Source: Acinetobacter brisouii CIP 110357 (lineage in GTDB: Bacteria > Pseudomonadota > Gammaproteobacteria > Pseudomonadales > Moraxellaceae). From it: a DNA stretch of 64,000 nt. The position numbers were made by a program, and so were the translations under genes. The notes beneath the pieces were generated by a model. That model saw only the letters and a program-made list of their open reading frames with translations. It was not told the DNA's origin and did no database searches. The DNA is taken from positions 1,830,971-1,894,970 of the forward strand of contig NZ_KI530762.1 of the NCBI RefSeq assembly GCF_000488275.1. The letters run 5' to 3'. Below are positions 27,644 to 37,720 of this stretch, one piece after another (positions within the stretch are counted from its first letter, which is position 1; every line of letters starts with the position of its first letter).

Positions 27644-28258
27644 TTATGATTTAAATAAACCTTGCTTTTCAATAAAACTAATAATCTCGGTTAAACCATC
27701 TTGGGTTTTCATATTGGAAAATAGGAAAGGCTTATCGCCACGCATACGCTTGGCATCCTGATCCATCACATCCAGATTTGCACCCACCATCGGTGCGAGG
27801 TCAGTTTTATTGATAATCAGCAAATCTGACTTGGTAATGCCAGGTCCACCTTTACGCGGAATTTTCTCACCACCTGCCACATCAATCACATATAAGGTCA
27901 AATCAGACAATTCTGGGCTAAAGGTTGCAGCCAAGTTATCACCACCACTTTCAATGATGATCAGCTCCAAGCCATCAAATTTCTCACACAAGTCATCGAT
28001 TGCCGCGAGGTTAATTGACGCGTCTTCACGAATCGCGGTATGCGGACAACCACCCGTTTCCACCCCGACAATGCGCTCAGGATTCATGGCTTGATTGCGG
28101 GTTAAAAAATTGGAGTCTTCTTTGGTATAAATGTCATTGGTCACAACTGCCATGTTGTATTTATCACGTAAAGCACGGCATAAATTTAAAGTTAATGCGG
28201 TTTTGCCTGACCCTACTGGGCCACCAATTCCAACACGCAATGGGCTACGTTCTGACAT
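27644..28258 (-). CDS. ureG: Urease accessory GTPase UreG
   Basis: A SIMIBI-class GTPase that drives nickel insertion into urease with UreD, UreF and UreE. 204 aa. P-loop [12 protein letters not shown] at the N-terminus, nickel-binding CPH motif ([11 protein letters not shown]), and G-domain motifs ESGGDNL and INKTDLAP. It is 51 nt downstream of ureF, followed by ureJ after 10 nt. Confidence 0.97.
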   Translation of the reverse strand: MSERSPLRVGIGGPVGSGKTALTLNLCRALRDKYNMAVVTNDIYTKEDSNFLTRNQAMNPERIVGVETGGCPHTAIREDASINLAAIDDLCEKFDGLELIIIESGGDNLAATFSPELSDLTLYVIDVAGGEKIPRKGGPGITKSDLLIINKTDLAPMVGANLDVMDQDAKRMRGDKPFLFSNMKTQDGLTEIISFIEKQGLFKS

Positions 28259-28309
28259 CGTTGTTTCCTTCTAAATTTATGGCTCTCGCACTGAACGAGA
28301 GAATCTGTT

Positions 28310-28975
28310 TTATGATCTAAATAATCGTGAATACTGAGTTTCATGCTGCATACTCAGCATGGCATAGTTCGGCAAGGCACTACTTATGTCATGATCTTGT
28401 AATTGCATTGCACGTTGTATCGCATCAGGAATCAAGCCATGGATATGCCATAAAATCCGTTGTCCAGCAATCTGTCCAAGTGGCACGGTTTTCACGGCAG
28501 CTAACACCTGATTTTCCAGCACTGTAAACGTGTACGCTGTCAAAACATCAACCAGTTCAAGCTCCAAACGCCCGCACAACTGCGCATAGACAGGCACAAA
28601 ACCAAACTGTTTTTTGACTTGCACTGGAATTTGCAGCACATCTTTAATCCAAGCATTTAAAGAAAATGCCAGTTGCTGCGACTCTGCCAGAAATTCTTTG
28701 GTCTCCCGACTGGCACGGTAGATATTTGCCCATACCTCAAACTGCTCTGTATCTGCATAACTCTGCATCAAACGTTGTAACATCGGTAGTTCAAAACGTA
28801 CCAGCAGCATTTCCAGTACTTCTTCAAAGTACGCTTTACTACTGGCTTCATCCTGAATCAGCCCAACCTGAATCGCACTTTCTACACCTTGCGAATAACA
28901 GTACGCACCGACTGGCAGCGCAGTCGAAGACAGGGTCAATAATTTAAGCAGTTGCGCTGCATTAGTGATGGGCAT
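28310..28975 (-). CDS. ureF: Urease accessory protein UreF
   Basis: An all-helical accessory protein that bridges UreD and UreG in the pre-activation complex. 221 aa. Family marks near the N-terminus: [21 protein letters not shown], and later [12 protein letters not shown] and [10 protein letters not shown]. Its start overlaps the end of ureE by 14 nt, consistent with coupled translation. Confidence 0.95.
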   Translation of the reverse strand: MPITNAAQLLKLLTLSSTALPVGAYCYSQGVESAIQVGLIQDEASSKAYFEEVLEMLLVRFELPMLQRLMQSYADTEQFEVWANIYRASRETKEFLAESQQLAFSLNAWIKDVLQIPVQVKKQFGFVPVYAQLCGRLELELVDVLTAYTFTVLENQVLAAVKTVPLGQIAGQRILWHIHGLIPDAIQRAMQLQDHDISSALPNYAMLSMQHETQYSRLFRS

Positions 28976-29444
28976 GATGCAAAGCCTTAATCGAGCTTAA
29001 ACGGTGGTCATGACTATGCTGTGCATATGCCCCACTTTCAGGTTCAAACGGATGCTCAACTTCATTCACTGCCAAGCCCAAACCTTCCACCATTTCCGCC
29101 AAGACATGGTCAGGCTCAAAATACAATGCTGTAGGTGTTAGCATCAATGGCACATGACGGTTACCTAAATGATAAGCAGCTTTAAGTAGATCGAACTGAG
29201 TGGGTGCAGTCACACACATCAAACGCTCAGCTTTGGCATCCACCCGTAAAATTTCACCATTTGGCGTGGCAATAAATGAACCACTGCGTAAAATGCCAGT
29301 CCGTGGCAAGTCTGCACCAATGTCTGTGCCATTGTTTAATGTGGCACGAAAACGTGATTTCTGACGAGTATCAAAACTCAGTTCCACCACCTCAAAAGGC
29401 TGTTCTACTGCGATATTGTCAAGACGTTGGGTATAAATTTTCAT
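28962..29444 (-). CDS. ureE: Urease nickel chaperone UreE
   Basis: Delivers nickel to the urease activation complex. 160 aa. Peptide-binding domain ([11 protein letters not shown] to about 70), then the metal-binding domain with [10 protein letters not shown], and a His-containing C-terminal tail ([16 protein letters not shown]) that should bind nickel. The ATG at 29444 is used; the longer frame to 29612 runs through the end of ureC and is not supported. Confidence 0.95.
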   Translation of the reverse strand: MKIYTQRLDNIAVEQPFEVVELSFDTRQKSRFRATLNNGTDIGADLPRTGILRSGSFIATPNGEILRVDAKAERLMCVTAPTQFDLLKAAYHLGNRHVPLMLTPTALYFEPDHVLAEMVEGLGLAVNEVEHPFEPESGAYAQHSHDHRLSSIKALHHAHH

Positions 29445-29511
29445 ATCGTCATACTCACTTTCATGGCTTTTGTTCTTGCACAATATTGCAAAGGTTTTTA
29501 TAAAATCTTTT

Positions 29512-31212
29512 TTAAAATAAGAAGTAACGCTGTGCCATCGGCAGCACATCAGCAGGCTCACAGGTAAGCAGTTCACCATCGGCACGTACTTCATAGGTTT
29601 CAGGATGCACATCCATCACAGGACAGTAACTGTTGTGTTTCATATCCTGTTTGCTGATATGGCGCGTGTTTTTACACGGACTAATCATTTTCTTCAGTTG
29701 AAGCTGTTCAGCCACACCCGCATCAATCGCTACCTGTGGCAAGAAAGTCAGGCAGGTACGATGTACACCTCGTGGAAATGCGCCAAACATCAGACGATAA
29801 TGCACAGGCTGCGGCGTTGGAATCGAGGCATTAATATCACCCATTGGCGCAGCGGCAATCATGCCACCTTTAATGATCATGGACGGTTTTACCCCAAAAA
29901 AGGCAGGCTTCCACAACACTAGATCTGCCAGTTTGCCTTCTTCAACTGAACCAATTTCATGGCTTAGACCATGCGTGATTGCAGGGTTAATCGTGTATTT
30001 TGCGATATAGCGTTTCACTCGGTTGTTATCGTGCTGGGCATTGTCGCCTTCTAAGCTGCCACGTTGCACTTTCATTTTGTGTGCGGTTTGCCATGTGCGA
30101 ATAATCACCTCACCGACACGCCCCATCGCTTGTGAGTCCGAAGACATCATGGCAATTGCACCCATATCCTGCAAAATATCTTCCGCTGCAATGGTTTCAC
30201 GGCGAATACGGCTTTCCGCAAATGCCACATCTTCCGCAATTGAAGGGTCTAGGTGATGGCACACCATCAACATATCCAGATGTTCATCAATGGTATTGAC
30301 TGTATAAGGACGGGTTGGGTTGGTCGAAGATGGCAAAACATTGCTTTGCCCAATAGCTTTTAAAATATCGGGTGCGTGTCCACCTCCTGCGCCTTCGGTA
30401 TGGTAGGTATGAATGGTACGCCCTTTAAATGCCGCAAGAGTTTCTTCTAAAAATCCGCCTTCATTTAAAGTATCCGTATGAATCGCCACTTGCACATCAT
30501 ACTCATCGGCAACGCTTAAACAGTTATCAATCGCCGCAGGTGTTGAACCCCAATCCTCATGTAGTTTCAGCCCGATCACCCCTGCTTGAATCTGCTCACG
30601 AATCGGGTCAGGCAAACTCAAATTCCCTTTGCCAAGCAGACCAATATTCATTGGCAGGTCATCAATTGCTTGCAACATCGTGCCAATATGCCAGGGGCCT
30701 GGTGTCACAGTCGTTGCCGATGTTCCTGCAGCAGGCCCCGTTCCGCCACCGACCATGGTTGTCACACCAGACATCAGTGCAGTTTCTACTTGCTGCGGGC
30801 AAATCCAGTGAATATGGGTATCGACGCCGCCAGCTGTCAAAATCAGCCCTTCCCCTGCAATCACTTCTGTGGCTGCACCGAGTGGAATGGTAATATTCGG
30901 CTGAATGTCAGGATTGCCTGCCTTGCCAATTTTCCAGATGCGCCCATTTTTCAGCCCCACATCGGCTTTGACAATACCCCACCAATCCACAATCAAGGCA
31001 TTGGTAATCACGGTGTCCGCTACGTCATCGGCAAGTAATTGAGATTGCCCCATACCATCTCGAATGACTTTACCACCACCAAATTTGACTTCTTCGCCAT
31101 AAGTGGTGAAGTCTTGTTCAACTTCAATAAACAGCTCGGTATCGGCTAAACGAACCCGATCCCCCACCGTAGGGCCAAACATTTCCGCATAGGCACGACG
31201 TGACATTTTCAT
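29512..31212 (-). CDS. ureC: Urease subunit alpha
   Basis: The catalytic subunit; hydrolyses urea to ammonia and carbamate at a dinickel centre. 566 aa. Metal ligands and catalytic residues are in place: DTHIHW, the carbamylated Lys in [18 protein letters not shown], and the mobile-flap [20 protein letters not shown] with its catalytic His. The C-terminus is RYFLF. The ATG at 31212 gives [17 protein letters not shown]; a GTG 9 nt upstream is less likely. It begins 16 nt after the GNAT gene and ends 67 nt before ureE. Confidence 0.98.
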   Translation of the reverse strand: MKMSRRAYAEMFGPTVGDRVRLADTELFIEVEQDFTTYGEEVKFGGGKVIRDGMGQSQLLADDVADTVITNALIVDWWGIVKADVGLKNGRIWKIGKAGNPDIQPNITIPLGAATEVIAGEGLILTAGGVDTHIHWICPQQVETALMSGVTTMVGGGTGPAAGTSATTVTPGPWHIGTMLQAIDDLPMNIGLLGKGNLSLPDPIREQIQAGVIGLKLHEDWGSTPAAIDNCLSVADEYDVQVAIHTDTLNEGGFLEETLAAFKGRTIHTYHTEGAGGGHAPDILKAIGQSNVLPSSTNPTRPYTVNTIDEHLDMLMVCHHLDPSIAEDVAFAESRIRRETIAAEDILQDMGAIAMMSSDSQAMGRVGEVIIRTWQTAHKMKVQRGSLEGDNAQHDNNRVKRYIAKYTINPAITHGLSHEIGSVEEGKLADLVLWKPAFFGVKPSMIIKGGMIAAAPMGDINASIPTPQPVHYRLMFGAFPRGVHRTCLTFLPQVAIDAGVAEQLQLKKMISPCKNTRHISKQDMKHNSYCPVMDVHPETYEVRADGELLTCEPADVLPMAQRYFLF

Positions 31213-31228
31213 GATTTTCACCCTAATT

Positions 31229-31678
31229 TTATTGTGTTGTGGGATAAGTCTTTTTCATGGCAATAAAGCGTAGCCCATGTGCTTCTTTAACATCTTGTAC
31301 GGTTTCAAAACCAAAACGGCGGTACACCTCTTGTGCAGCACAGCTCGAATTGACGGTAAATTCCTGAATCGGTTGCTGCAAGGCGTGCTGCTCGACCCAT
31401 TGCCATAACTGCTTCCCAATCCCTTGCGACTGGTGCTGATGATCCACAAAGAAATGCAGCAGATGTGCAGGTTCACGATAAGCAATCACCCCTAAAATGG
31501 ACTGATCTTGCTCGGCAACAAATGAATGCACTTCAGGATGATGAATAAAGTCCATCACCACTTGCTCAGTAAAATGTGCCAATCCTGATTCATCGACAAC
31601 GAAATCCTGCATATAGGGCTGAATTAAGGCTTGTATCGCTGGAACATCTTGTGGAGTAGCCTGCCGAATCTGTATCAT
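31229..31678 (-). CDS. GNAT acetyltransferase within the urease operon
   Basis: A 149-aa N-acetyltransferase of the GNAT fold. The acetyl-CoA loop is seen as [13 protein letters not shown] (motif A, Q-x-x-G-x-G), followed by [16 protein letters not shown] (motif B). The substrate is unknown. The start overlaps the ureB stop by 4 nt (ATGA), and its stop is only 16 nt from ureC, so it is co-translated with urease subunits. I believe this insertion recurs in Acinetobacter but cannot verify that here. A role in urease assembly or modification is speculation. Confidence 0.88.
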   Translation of the reverse strand: MIQIRQATPQDVPAIQALIQPYMQDFVVDESGLAHFTEQVVMDFIHHPEVHSFVAEQDQSILGVIAYREPAHLLHFFVDHQHQSQGIGKQLWQWVEQHALQQPIQEFTVNSSCAAQEVYRRFGFETVQDVKEAHGLRFIAMKKTYPTTQ

Positions 31679-31986
31679 GAGTCCAGTTTCCCCATGACAC
31701 GTCCTGCAAAGCCATAGACTTCACGCTTACCTGACAAAGCCACCAATTCGACATCACGGCGTTGTCCTGGCTCAAAACGCACAGCCGTTCCCGCAGCAAT
31801 ATTTAAACGGAAACCTTTGCTGGCTTCACGGTCAAACTGCAAGGCATCATTCGCCTCGTAAAAATGAAAATGTGAGCCGACTTGAATTGGACGATCACCC
31901 AGATTACTCACTGAAATTTTTAAAGTGGTACGTCCTGTATTCAGCTCAATGTCTGTGCCCGAGGTCAGTACTTCTCCAGGAATCAT
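31675..31986 (-). CDS. ureB: Urease subunit beta
   Basis: A structural subunit of the trimeric (UreABC)3 enzyme. 103 aa, the normal length. MIPGEVLTS at the start and [13 protein letters not shown], then [12 protein letters not shown] are diagnostic. It starts 14 nt after ureA. Confidence 0.97.
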   Translation of the reverse strand: MIPGEVLTSGTDIELNTGRTTLKISVSNLGDRPIQVGSHFHFYEANDALQFDREASKGFRLNIAAGTAVRFEPGQRRDVELVALSGKREVYGFAGRVMGKLDS

Positions 31987-32000
31987 GTTTATTCTCCTGT

Positions 32001-32303
32001 TTAAACAATTGGTTGATGAACCGTAACCAGTTTTGAACCATCGGGAAAAGTCGCTTCAACCTGCACTTCGGCAATCATCTCTGCAATACCCTCCATAACA
32101 TCATCGCGACTCAGTAAGGTCGTACCATAATGCATCAGTTCCGCTACACTCATGCCATCGCGTGCGCCTTCCAGCAAAGCTGCTGAAATATAAGCAATTG
32201 CTTCAGGGTAATTCAGTTTTAAACCACGCGCCTTACGACGCTCTGCCAGCAATCCAGCCGTAAAAATGAGTAACTTATCTTTTTCTGTGGGATTGAGTTC
32301 CAT
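32001..32303 (-). CDS. ureA: Urease subunit gamma
   Basis: The small structural subunit of urease, 100 aa. [27 protein letters not shown] and the C-terminal [14 protein letters not shown] are typical. The ATG at 32303 follows an AGGAAAGAG ribosome site; the longer frame would add 12 residues not found in the family. It begins about 100 nt after ureD. Confidence 0.97.
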   Translation of the reverse strand: MELNPTEKDKLLIFTAGLLAERRKARGLKLNYPEAIAYISAALLEGARDGMSVAELMHYGTTLLSRDDVMEGIAEMIAEVQVEATFPDGSKLVTVHQPIV

Positions 32304-32402
32304 ATCTCTTTCCTGATTTATTTGTCTTTGATTAAGCAAAATATGTGCTAAAACACAGCTTAACGGAATCGTATGTTTTGAAAATAAGCAATATGACGTA
32401 AT

Positions 32403-33284
32403 TTAAGTACGCCAAATGCGCGGAAATTCTTCATCCAGATCAAACCAGTAGCGACGCAAACGTGCTCGAATTGCCGCAAAGGCGTCATGGCATTGCCGCA
32501 CATCCTGCCCTAGATAACGCGCACTCAACACATCATTCAATAGAGTTAATGTGACAGGCACATTCATACGCACCATCAATTCTCGAATCAGTTCAATCTG
32601 CTCTTCTAAAATTACAGTCGCGCGAAACGCTTCAGGTGCAACTGCCCAAAAATTTCCAAGCACTGCTTGGCTGTTCATGCCCAAACACGAAGTTAACCAG
32701 CGGTCATTACCTTGAAACTGTAAGCTATCTGCAAGCAATAATTTCCCTGCACGCCATAAACGCAACTGATTATGGTACTGCCCAGTTGAAAAGCTTTCCT
32801 GACGTGCCTGACGCCCCAGTACCAGCATGTCCCACCCAATAAAACTTGCCGACTGTGCCAGATGAATGTGCGTTTCTGAATCAGCATTTGCTCCATTAAA
32901 GAGCATGGTTTCTTGAGGCAGCCATTCGAAGGTTGCATGCTCATCTACCTGTAAATGAATATGCTGGAAGGCTTGTTTTCCATTGGTTTTATACCACTTC
33001 CCTGCGCCAGGTGTGGTCACTAAAGCATGTGCCCGTGCTTGTACTTCAATGTCAAAAGTTAGATGATCACCCCCTGCAATACCCGCAGGTGGATGCACAA
33101 TAATAGTATGACAAACGCCTGTTTTTTCTGGCCAGAGCATCTTTTGCACCCTAAGTGGGCCATAGTGTTTTCTGTGCACCAAAACGGTTCGTTGCGCTTG
33201 TGCAGAAAATTTTAATTCTAAACAGGCATACCAATGTTCAGGTCGCTTTAGTTTTGTAATTAAAGCATTTTGTATATGACTCAT
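32403..33284 (-). CDS. ureD: Urease accessory protein UreD
   Basis: Scaffold protein (UreH in Helicobacter) that binds the urease apoenzyme and recruits UreF-UreG. 293 aa. [18 protein letters not shown] and [13 protein letters not shown] are clear family motifs, with [10 protein letters not shown] in the middle. It is the first gene of the operon ureD-A-B-GNAT-C-E-F-G-J. Confidence 0.95.
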   Translation of the reverse strand: MSHIQNALITKLKRPEHWYACLELKFSAQAQRTVLVHRKHYGPLRVQKMLWPEKTGVCHTIIVHPPAGIAGGDHLTFDIEVQARAHALVTTPGAGKWYKTNGKQAFQHIHLQVDEHATFEWLPQETMLFNGANADSETHIHLAQSASFIGWDMLVLGRQARQESFSTGQYHNQLRLWRAGKLLLADSLQFQGNDRWLTSCLGMNSQAVLGNFWAVAPEAFRATVILEEQIELIRELMVRMNVPVTLTLLNDVLSARYLGQDVRQCHDAFAAIRARLRRYWFDLDEEFPRIWRT

Positions 33285-33701
33285 ATATCTAACTTCATTT
33301 CATCTTCTATTTTATAGTGCTAAAACTACGCCAACTTTCAACATTAGACGTTGTTTATAAACTCATTTTTTATTTGTCTTGCATTTCATTAAAATACACG
33401 ACAGTTTGCTTGAGAAGAAAACAGAGAGAATATAAATAATGATGCAAGACACCAATTAAAATTATGATATTCAACCAAATGGTAAATAGTTTTAATCGAT
33501 TGATAAATTAAAATAAAGAAATTATTTTAAACCTCACATAATAGATGTTTTAAAATTTAAATGGAAATAAGATTTTATTATTGATACTCATCAGATTTTA
33601 AATAAAAAATAATTTATCCACGATTAAAAAAACTCTCATTTACGGCATTATTTTTGTACAATAGCAGTTGTGTAGTGGTTTAAGCTATAGAAATAATATC
33701 T
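33285..33701. other. AT-rich divergent region ureD / diguanylate cyclase
   Basis: 417 bp with no convincing gene. On the minus strand, TTGAAA (33336-33341) and TATAAA (33311-33316), spacer 19 nt, lie about 30 nt upstream of ureD and are a candidate urease promoter. I see no clear NtrC or sigma-54 signature. The strong AT bias may itself attract an H-NS-type protein. Confidence 0.35.
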
Positions 33702-34928
33702 ATGTTCAATCTCCCTGAATGTAACAATGAAATCATCATTAGTGCAATGCAAGAATTAGAGCGCCGTGCTTTTATCAGTGCGTTCATTTATTTACCTTGC
33801 TGGCTCATTATCGCCTTAAACAATCAAGATAATGTTTTTATTCAGGAAACATTTTATAGTATTTCATTTTTCTTTCTCACAATACTCATCTTTCACATCA
33901 TTTTACACTATCGTTTTAGTCGGCTTTTAGAAAATAATTTTCATCGCGCACGTTTATTGCTTGCCATATTAATTATTATTCCCTGTTTAATGCTTGGCTC
34001 AATTTGCTCATGGTGTATTTATCTTCATATTATCTACACCATTACTGTTCCCTTTATTATTATTACTGCGGTGTTATGCACAGCAACCTCATTACTTTTA
34101 ACCATTGACCCTATATATAAAATCATGGTTCCGCTTGCCATGATTTTGCCTGCATTAACTGCTGTATTGGTGGAAAATTCTTCAGAAAATCTGGTTTTCT
34201 TACCTTTAGCAAGTCTGAATATTTTGTATATTATTCGCTCATCTCAACTTAAATGTCGGGATTACTGGCAGGCACTCATTACTTTTTCCTATTTTAAGCA
34301 AAAGTCGATCACTTTAGAAAATATGGCTTTTACCGATTTTCTGACTCAAAAACCCAATCGATTACATGCAGACAAACAGCTCAGCATATTATGGGATCAA
34401 GCCAAAGCTCAGCAGCAATGTCTTGCATGGATGATGATTGATATTGATAACTTTAAAAATATCAACGATACCTATGGGCACCCGTTTGGCGATATTTGTC
34501 TGATGCTGGTTGCAGATGCATTGGACAGTTATAGTCAAAAGGTCAATGGTTTTTTTGCGCGCTATGGCGGAGAAGAATTTGTTTTTATTAAGGTTTGTCG
34601 TTCAGGCGCAGAAATTCATCAACTGGCACAAGGCTTAATGCAGCAATCATCAAAAACCCGTATTTGCCATGATGACGTTACGATTAACATTACTTACAGT
34701 ATTGGGGTATCCAGTTTATGCCCGCACATGACCAGCCAAAATTTCAATGATCTTATCGCGCAAGCCGATCTGGCACTTTATATTGCTAAGCATGAAGGAA
34801 AAAATCAGTATCGCTGCTATGGTGAAACACAAGATTATATTGAACAGCAACTAAAAACACCGAATCCGAATGCCACATGTTGTTCAATCGAAAATAAGCA
34901 GGGAAACTCCTGTTCCCCTGCTTCTTAA
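33702..34928 (+). CDS. Membrane-bound diguanylate cyclase (GGDEF)
   Basis: A predicted cyclic-di-GMP synthase, 408 aa. Several hydrophobic helices (about six, residues 18-195) form an uncharacterised membrane sensor, followed by a GGDEF domain (about 205-370). The active-site motif is RYGGEEF, with DIDNFKNINDTYGHPFGD upstream; the usual LTGLPNR is altered to LTQKPNR. The inhibitory RxxD site that normally lies five residues before GGEEF is absent (KVNG there). It is divergent from urease and convergent with sthA after 9 nt. The signal sensed is unknown. Confidence 0.9.
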   Translation: MFNLPECNNEIIISAMQELERRAFISAFIYLPCWLIIALNNQDNVFIQETFYSISFFFLTILIFHIILHYRFSRLLENNFHRARLLLAILIIIPCLMLGSICSWCIYLHIIYTITVPFIIITAVLCTATSLLLTIDPIYKIMVPLAMILPALTAVLVENSSENLVFLPLASLNILYIIRSSQLKCRDYWQALITFSYFKQKSITLENMAFTDFLTQKPNRLHADKQLSILWDQAKAQQQCLAWMMIDIDNFKNINDTYGHPFGDICLMLVADALDSYSQKVNGFFARYGGEEFVFIKVCRSGAEIHQLAQGLMQQSSKTRICHDDVTINITYSIGVSSLCPHMTSQNFNDLIAQADLALYIAKHEGKNQYRCYGETQDYIEQQLKTPNPNATCCSIENKQGNSCSPAS

Positions 34929-34937
34929 AGCACACGA

Positions 34938-36353
34938 TTAGAATAGACGGTTTAAACCGTTCAATGCTGCAACGCGATAGGCTTCTGCCATAGTCGGATA
35001 GTTAAATGTCGTTTCAATAAAATATTTCAACGTATTGTTTGGGCTTTGCATAATCGCCTGTCCAATATGGATAATTTCAGAGGCATTGTTCCCAAAGCAA
35101 TGAATTCCTAAAATTTCCAAGGTATCACGATGGAACAAAATTTTTAACTCACCAACCGTATCACCTGTAATTTGCGCACGTGCCAAGTGACGGAATGATG
35201 ACTGCCCTACTTCATATGGAACTTTTTCCTCAGTCAATTGCTGCTCAGTTTTACCAAAGCAAGAAATTTCTGGAATGGTATAAATTCCTGTTGGAATATC
35301 AGTTACAGGTTTTACATTTTCTTCGCCGCTCATGTTCGCGCCCGCACAGCGCCCTTGGTCATAAGCTGCCGAAGCAAGCGATGGCCAACCCACCACGTCA
35401 CCTGCTGCAAAAATGTTTTCAACTTCAGTCTGATATTTTTCGTTGACAGTCAACTGACCGCGGCTATTTGGGGTCAAGCCGACATTTTCCAAACCTAAGC
35501 CGTCTGTATTGCCTGAGCGTCCGTTACACCACAAAATTGCATCAGCTTTGATTTTTTTACCACTTTTCAGATGCAATACAATGTGATCATCAAATGTTTC
35601 CAAATGATCCATTTGTTCGTTATGGCGAATCAAAACCCCTTGTTCACGCAAGTGATAAGACAAGGCATCGGAAATTTCGGCATCTAAGTAGCTGAGTAAT
35701 TTGGGTTGGGTATTGATCAGATCAACTTTATGATTCAAACCAATGAAAATAGAAGCATATTCACAACCAATCACCCCTGCACCATAAATAATGATTTTAT
35801 TAATGGTGTAATCCAGATCAAGAATTTTGTCTGAATCAAACACACGGGGATGGCTAAAATCCAGACCTTGTGGCTGGTATGGGCGGCTACCTGTTGCAAT
35901 GACCAATTCGTTAAAAACAATGGTTTCTTTAATCCCTTCTGGAGTGAAAACCAAGAGGGTGTTTCTGTCCTGAACATAAGCGCGACCATGAAAAACATCG
36001 ATGTTATTGCGGTCATAAAAACGAGAGTGGGTTGCAACCTGCTGCTGAATCACACGGTGAGCATGACTGAGCACCTGTTTCATGGTAAATTTTTTCCATT
36101 CACCTACTTTTTGAAACATCGGATCACGTTGATAACGGATAATGCTCGATACTGTCTGACGTAATGCTTTACTTGGAATTGTTCCAACATGGGCACAGTT
36201 ACCACCTAGCTGATCACGCATTTCAACAATCGCAACACGCTTGCCAGATTTGGCAAGTTTCATTGCAGAGCCTTCACCCGCAGGGCCTGAGCCAAGCACG
36301 ACGGCATCGTATTTGATAAAACTCCCTCTCATGACCTCTTTTTTACGTGACAT
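34938..36353 (-). CDS. sthA: Soluble pyridine nucleotide transhydrogenase
   Basis: An FAD protein that exchanges reducing equivalents between NADPH and NAD. 471 aa. FAD-binding [16 protein letters not shown]-binding [13 protein letters not shown], and [16 protein letters not shown]. In related disulfide reductases the active site is CxxxxC; here it is CAHVGT, with only one Cys, which is the SthA hallmark. The gene is divergent from lipA. Confidence 0.95.
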   Translation of the reverse strand: MSRKKEVMRGSFIKYDAVVLGSGPAGEGSAMKLAKSGKRVAIVEMRDQLGGNCAHVGTIPSKALRQTVSSIIRYQRDPMFQKVGEWKKFTMKQVLSHAHRVIQQQVATHSRFYDRNNIDVFHGRAYVQDRNTLLVFTPEGIKETIVFNELVIATGSRPYQPQGLDFSHPRVFDSDKILDLDYTINKIIIYGAGVIGCEYASIFIGLNHKVDLINTQPKLLSYLDAEISDALSYHLREQGVLIRHNEQMDHLETFDDHIVLHLKSGKKIKADAILWCNGRSGNTDGLGLENVGLTPNSRGQLTVNEKYQTEVENIFAAGDVVGWPSLASAAYDQGRCAGANMSGEENVKPVTDIPTGIYTIPEISCFGKTEQQLTEEKVPYEVGQSSFRHLARAQITGDTVGELKILFHRDTLEILGIHCFGNNASEIIHIGQAIMQSPNNTLKYFIETTFNYPTMAEAYRVAALNGLNRLF

Positions 36354-36549
36354 TCAATGCTCCTTTACTTTCATGTTTAGACCATAGTTTAGCTGAATTC
36401 CTAAAGATTTAGTTTATTTCGACCACATATATATTTAATGTCAACATTTATTTTATGAATATCTTTTTCACCCTAAAAGTTTTGCTTTCCGCTATAATTG
36501 TGAGCTTAAGCAGTAAAAAGTTCATCGTCAAACAGTGGAAAAGTTGAAT

Positions 36550-37563
36550 ATGACCAGTAGCCGTAAACCTGAACAGGGTGTCAAACTTCGTGGCGCAGAG
36601 AAAGTCGCTAGAATTCCTGTAAAAGTGATTCCTACTGCTGAAGTACCACGAAAGCCTGACTGGATTCGTGTCAAGATGACGGCACCAGATGAAGTTCAAC
36701 GGATTAAAACCACATTACGCGCACAAAAACTACATACCGTATGTGAAGAGGCAGCCTGCCCGAACCTGCCTGAATGCTTTGGTGGTGGTACAGCAACCTT
36801 CATGATTATGGGTGATATTTGTACCCGTCGTTGTCCGTTCTGTGACGTTGCTCATGGTCGTCCAAATGCACTTGACCCAGATGAACCACGCCATATGGCA
36901 GAAACCATCGCCAACTTGGGTTTAAAGTACGCGGTGATTACCTCTGTTGACCGTGATGATCTACTCGATGGCGGTGCTCAGCATTTTGTTGACTGTATTA
37001 AAGAAGCCCGTGAGCTTAGCCCAAAAACTTTATTAGAGATTTTGGTGCCTGACTTCCGTGGTCGTATGGATATTGCTTTACGCATTATGACTGAATGTCC
37101 ACCAGACGTCTTTAACCACAATATTGAAACTGTACCTCGCCTCTACAAAGCCATGCGCCCAGGTTCAGATTATCAACACTCTTTAAATTTGTTAAAAATG
37201 TTTAAAGAATACTGCCCAGATGTTCCAACCAAATGTGGTTTGATGGTGGGTATTGGCGAAACTGAAGAAGAAGTGATTTCACTACTTGATGATCTACGTG
37301 CGCATGATGTTGACTATGTCACCATCGGTCAATACTTGCAGCCTTCTAAAGAACATGCGCCAATTGACCGTTTTGTAACGCCAGAAGAGTTTGAACGCTA
37401 TGCTGAGCATGGCCGTAAACTTGGCTTTAAAAATATCTGGTCTGCACCAATGGTACGTTCAAGCTACTTTGCTGACCGTCAATATTACGGCGAACCTGTT
37501 CCAGAAGTGCGTCGTAAAGTTGACCCTGCGAAAAAAATTACAGTAAAAACTATCGAAGCTTAA
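36550..37563 (+). CDS. lipA: Lipoyl synthase
   Basis: A radical-SAM enzyme that inserts two sulfurs into protein-bound octanoate. 337 aa. Auxiliary cluster cysteines in [12 protein letters not shown], radical-SAM cluster CTRRCPFC, and the C-terminal RSSYFA serine that ligates the auxiliary cluster. The ATG at 36550 is chosen over a GTG 15 nt upstream. TATAAT at 36493 is a possible -10 box. lipB is not adjacent. Confidence 0.97.
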   Translation: MTSSRKPEQGVKLRGAEKVARIPVKVIPTAEVPRKPDWIRVKMTAPDEVQRIKTTLRAQKLHTVCEEAACPNLPECFGGGTATFMIMGDICTRRCPFCDVAHGRPNALDPDEPRHMAETIANLGLKYAVITSVDRDDLLDGGAQHFVDCIKEARELSPKTLLEILVPDFRGRMDIALRIMTECPPDVFNHNIETVPRLYKAMRPGSDYQHSLNLLKMFKEYCPDVPTKCGLMVGIGETEEEVISLLDDLRAHDVDYVTIGQYLQPSKEHAPIDRFVTPEEFERYAEHGRKLGFKNIWSAPMVRSSYFADRQYYGEPVPEVRRKVDPAKKITVKTIEA

Positions 37564-37594
37564 GCTTCGCTGGTTTTTATCTCTGTACAGCAAT

Positions 37595-37636
37595 AAAAAA
37601 GCTGAGTCCTGTAAAATACAGAACTCAGCTTTTTTC
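37595..37636. terminator. Bidirectional terminator lipA / rapA
   Basis: A long hairpin: 13-bp outer stem AAAAAAGCTGAGT (37595-37607 with 37623-37635) and a 5-bp inner stem CTGTA/TACAG, with T-runs on both sides. Confidence 0.92.
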
Positions 37637-37720
37637 TTTTAAAGAAAAAACACTTTATCCGACTATGCAATTTTTGAAGAGCAATCTCGAATAAAGAGCT
37701 TTTTATTTACAGCACTCATT

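Noticed and set aside
30429-30893. 154-aa plus-strand ORF inside ureC
   Set aside because: Lies entirely antisense to a highly conserved ureC; composition is that of a shadow frame.
36448-36699. 83-aa minus-strand ORF upstream of lipA
   Set aside because: Overlaps the lipA start and promoter region antisense and has no supporting signal.
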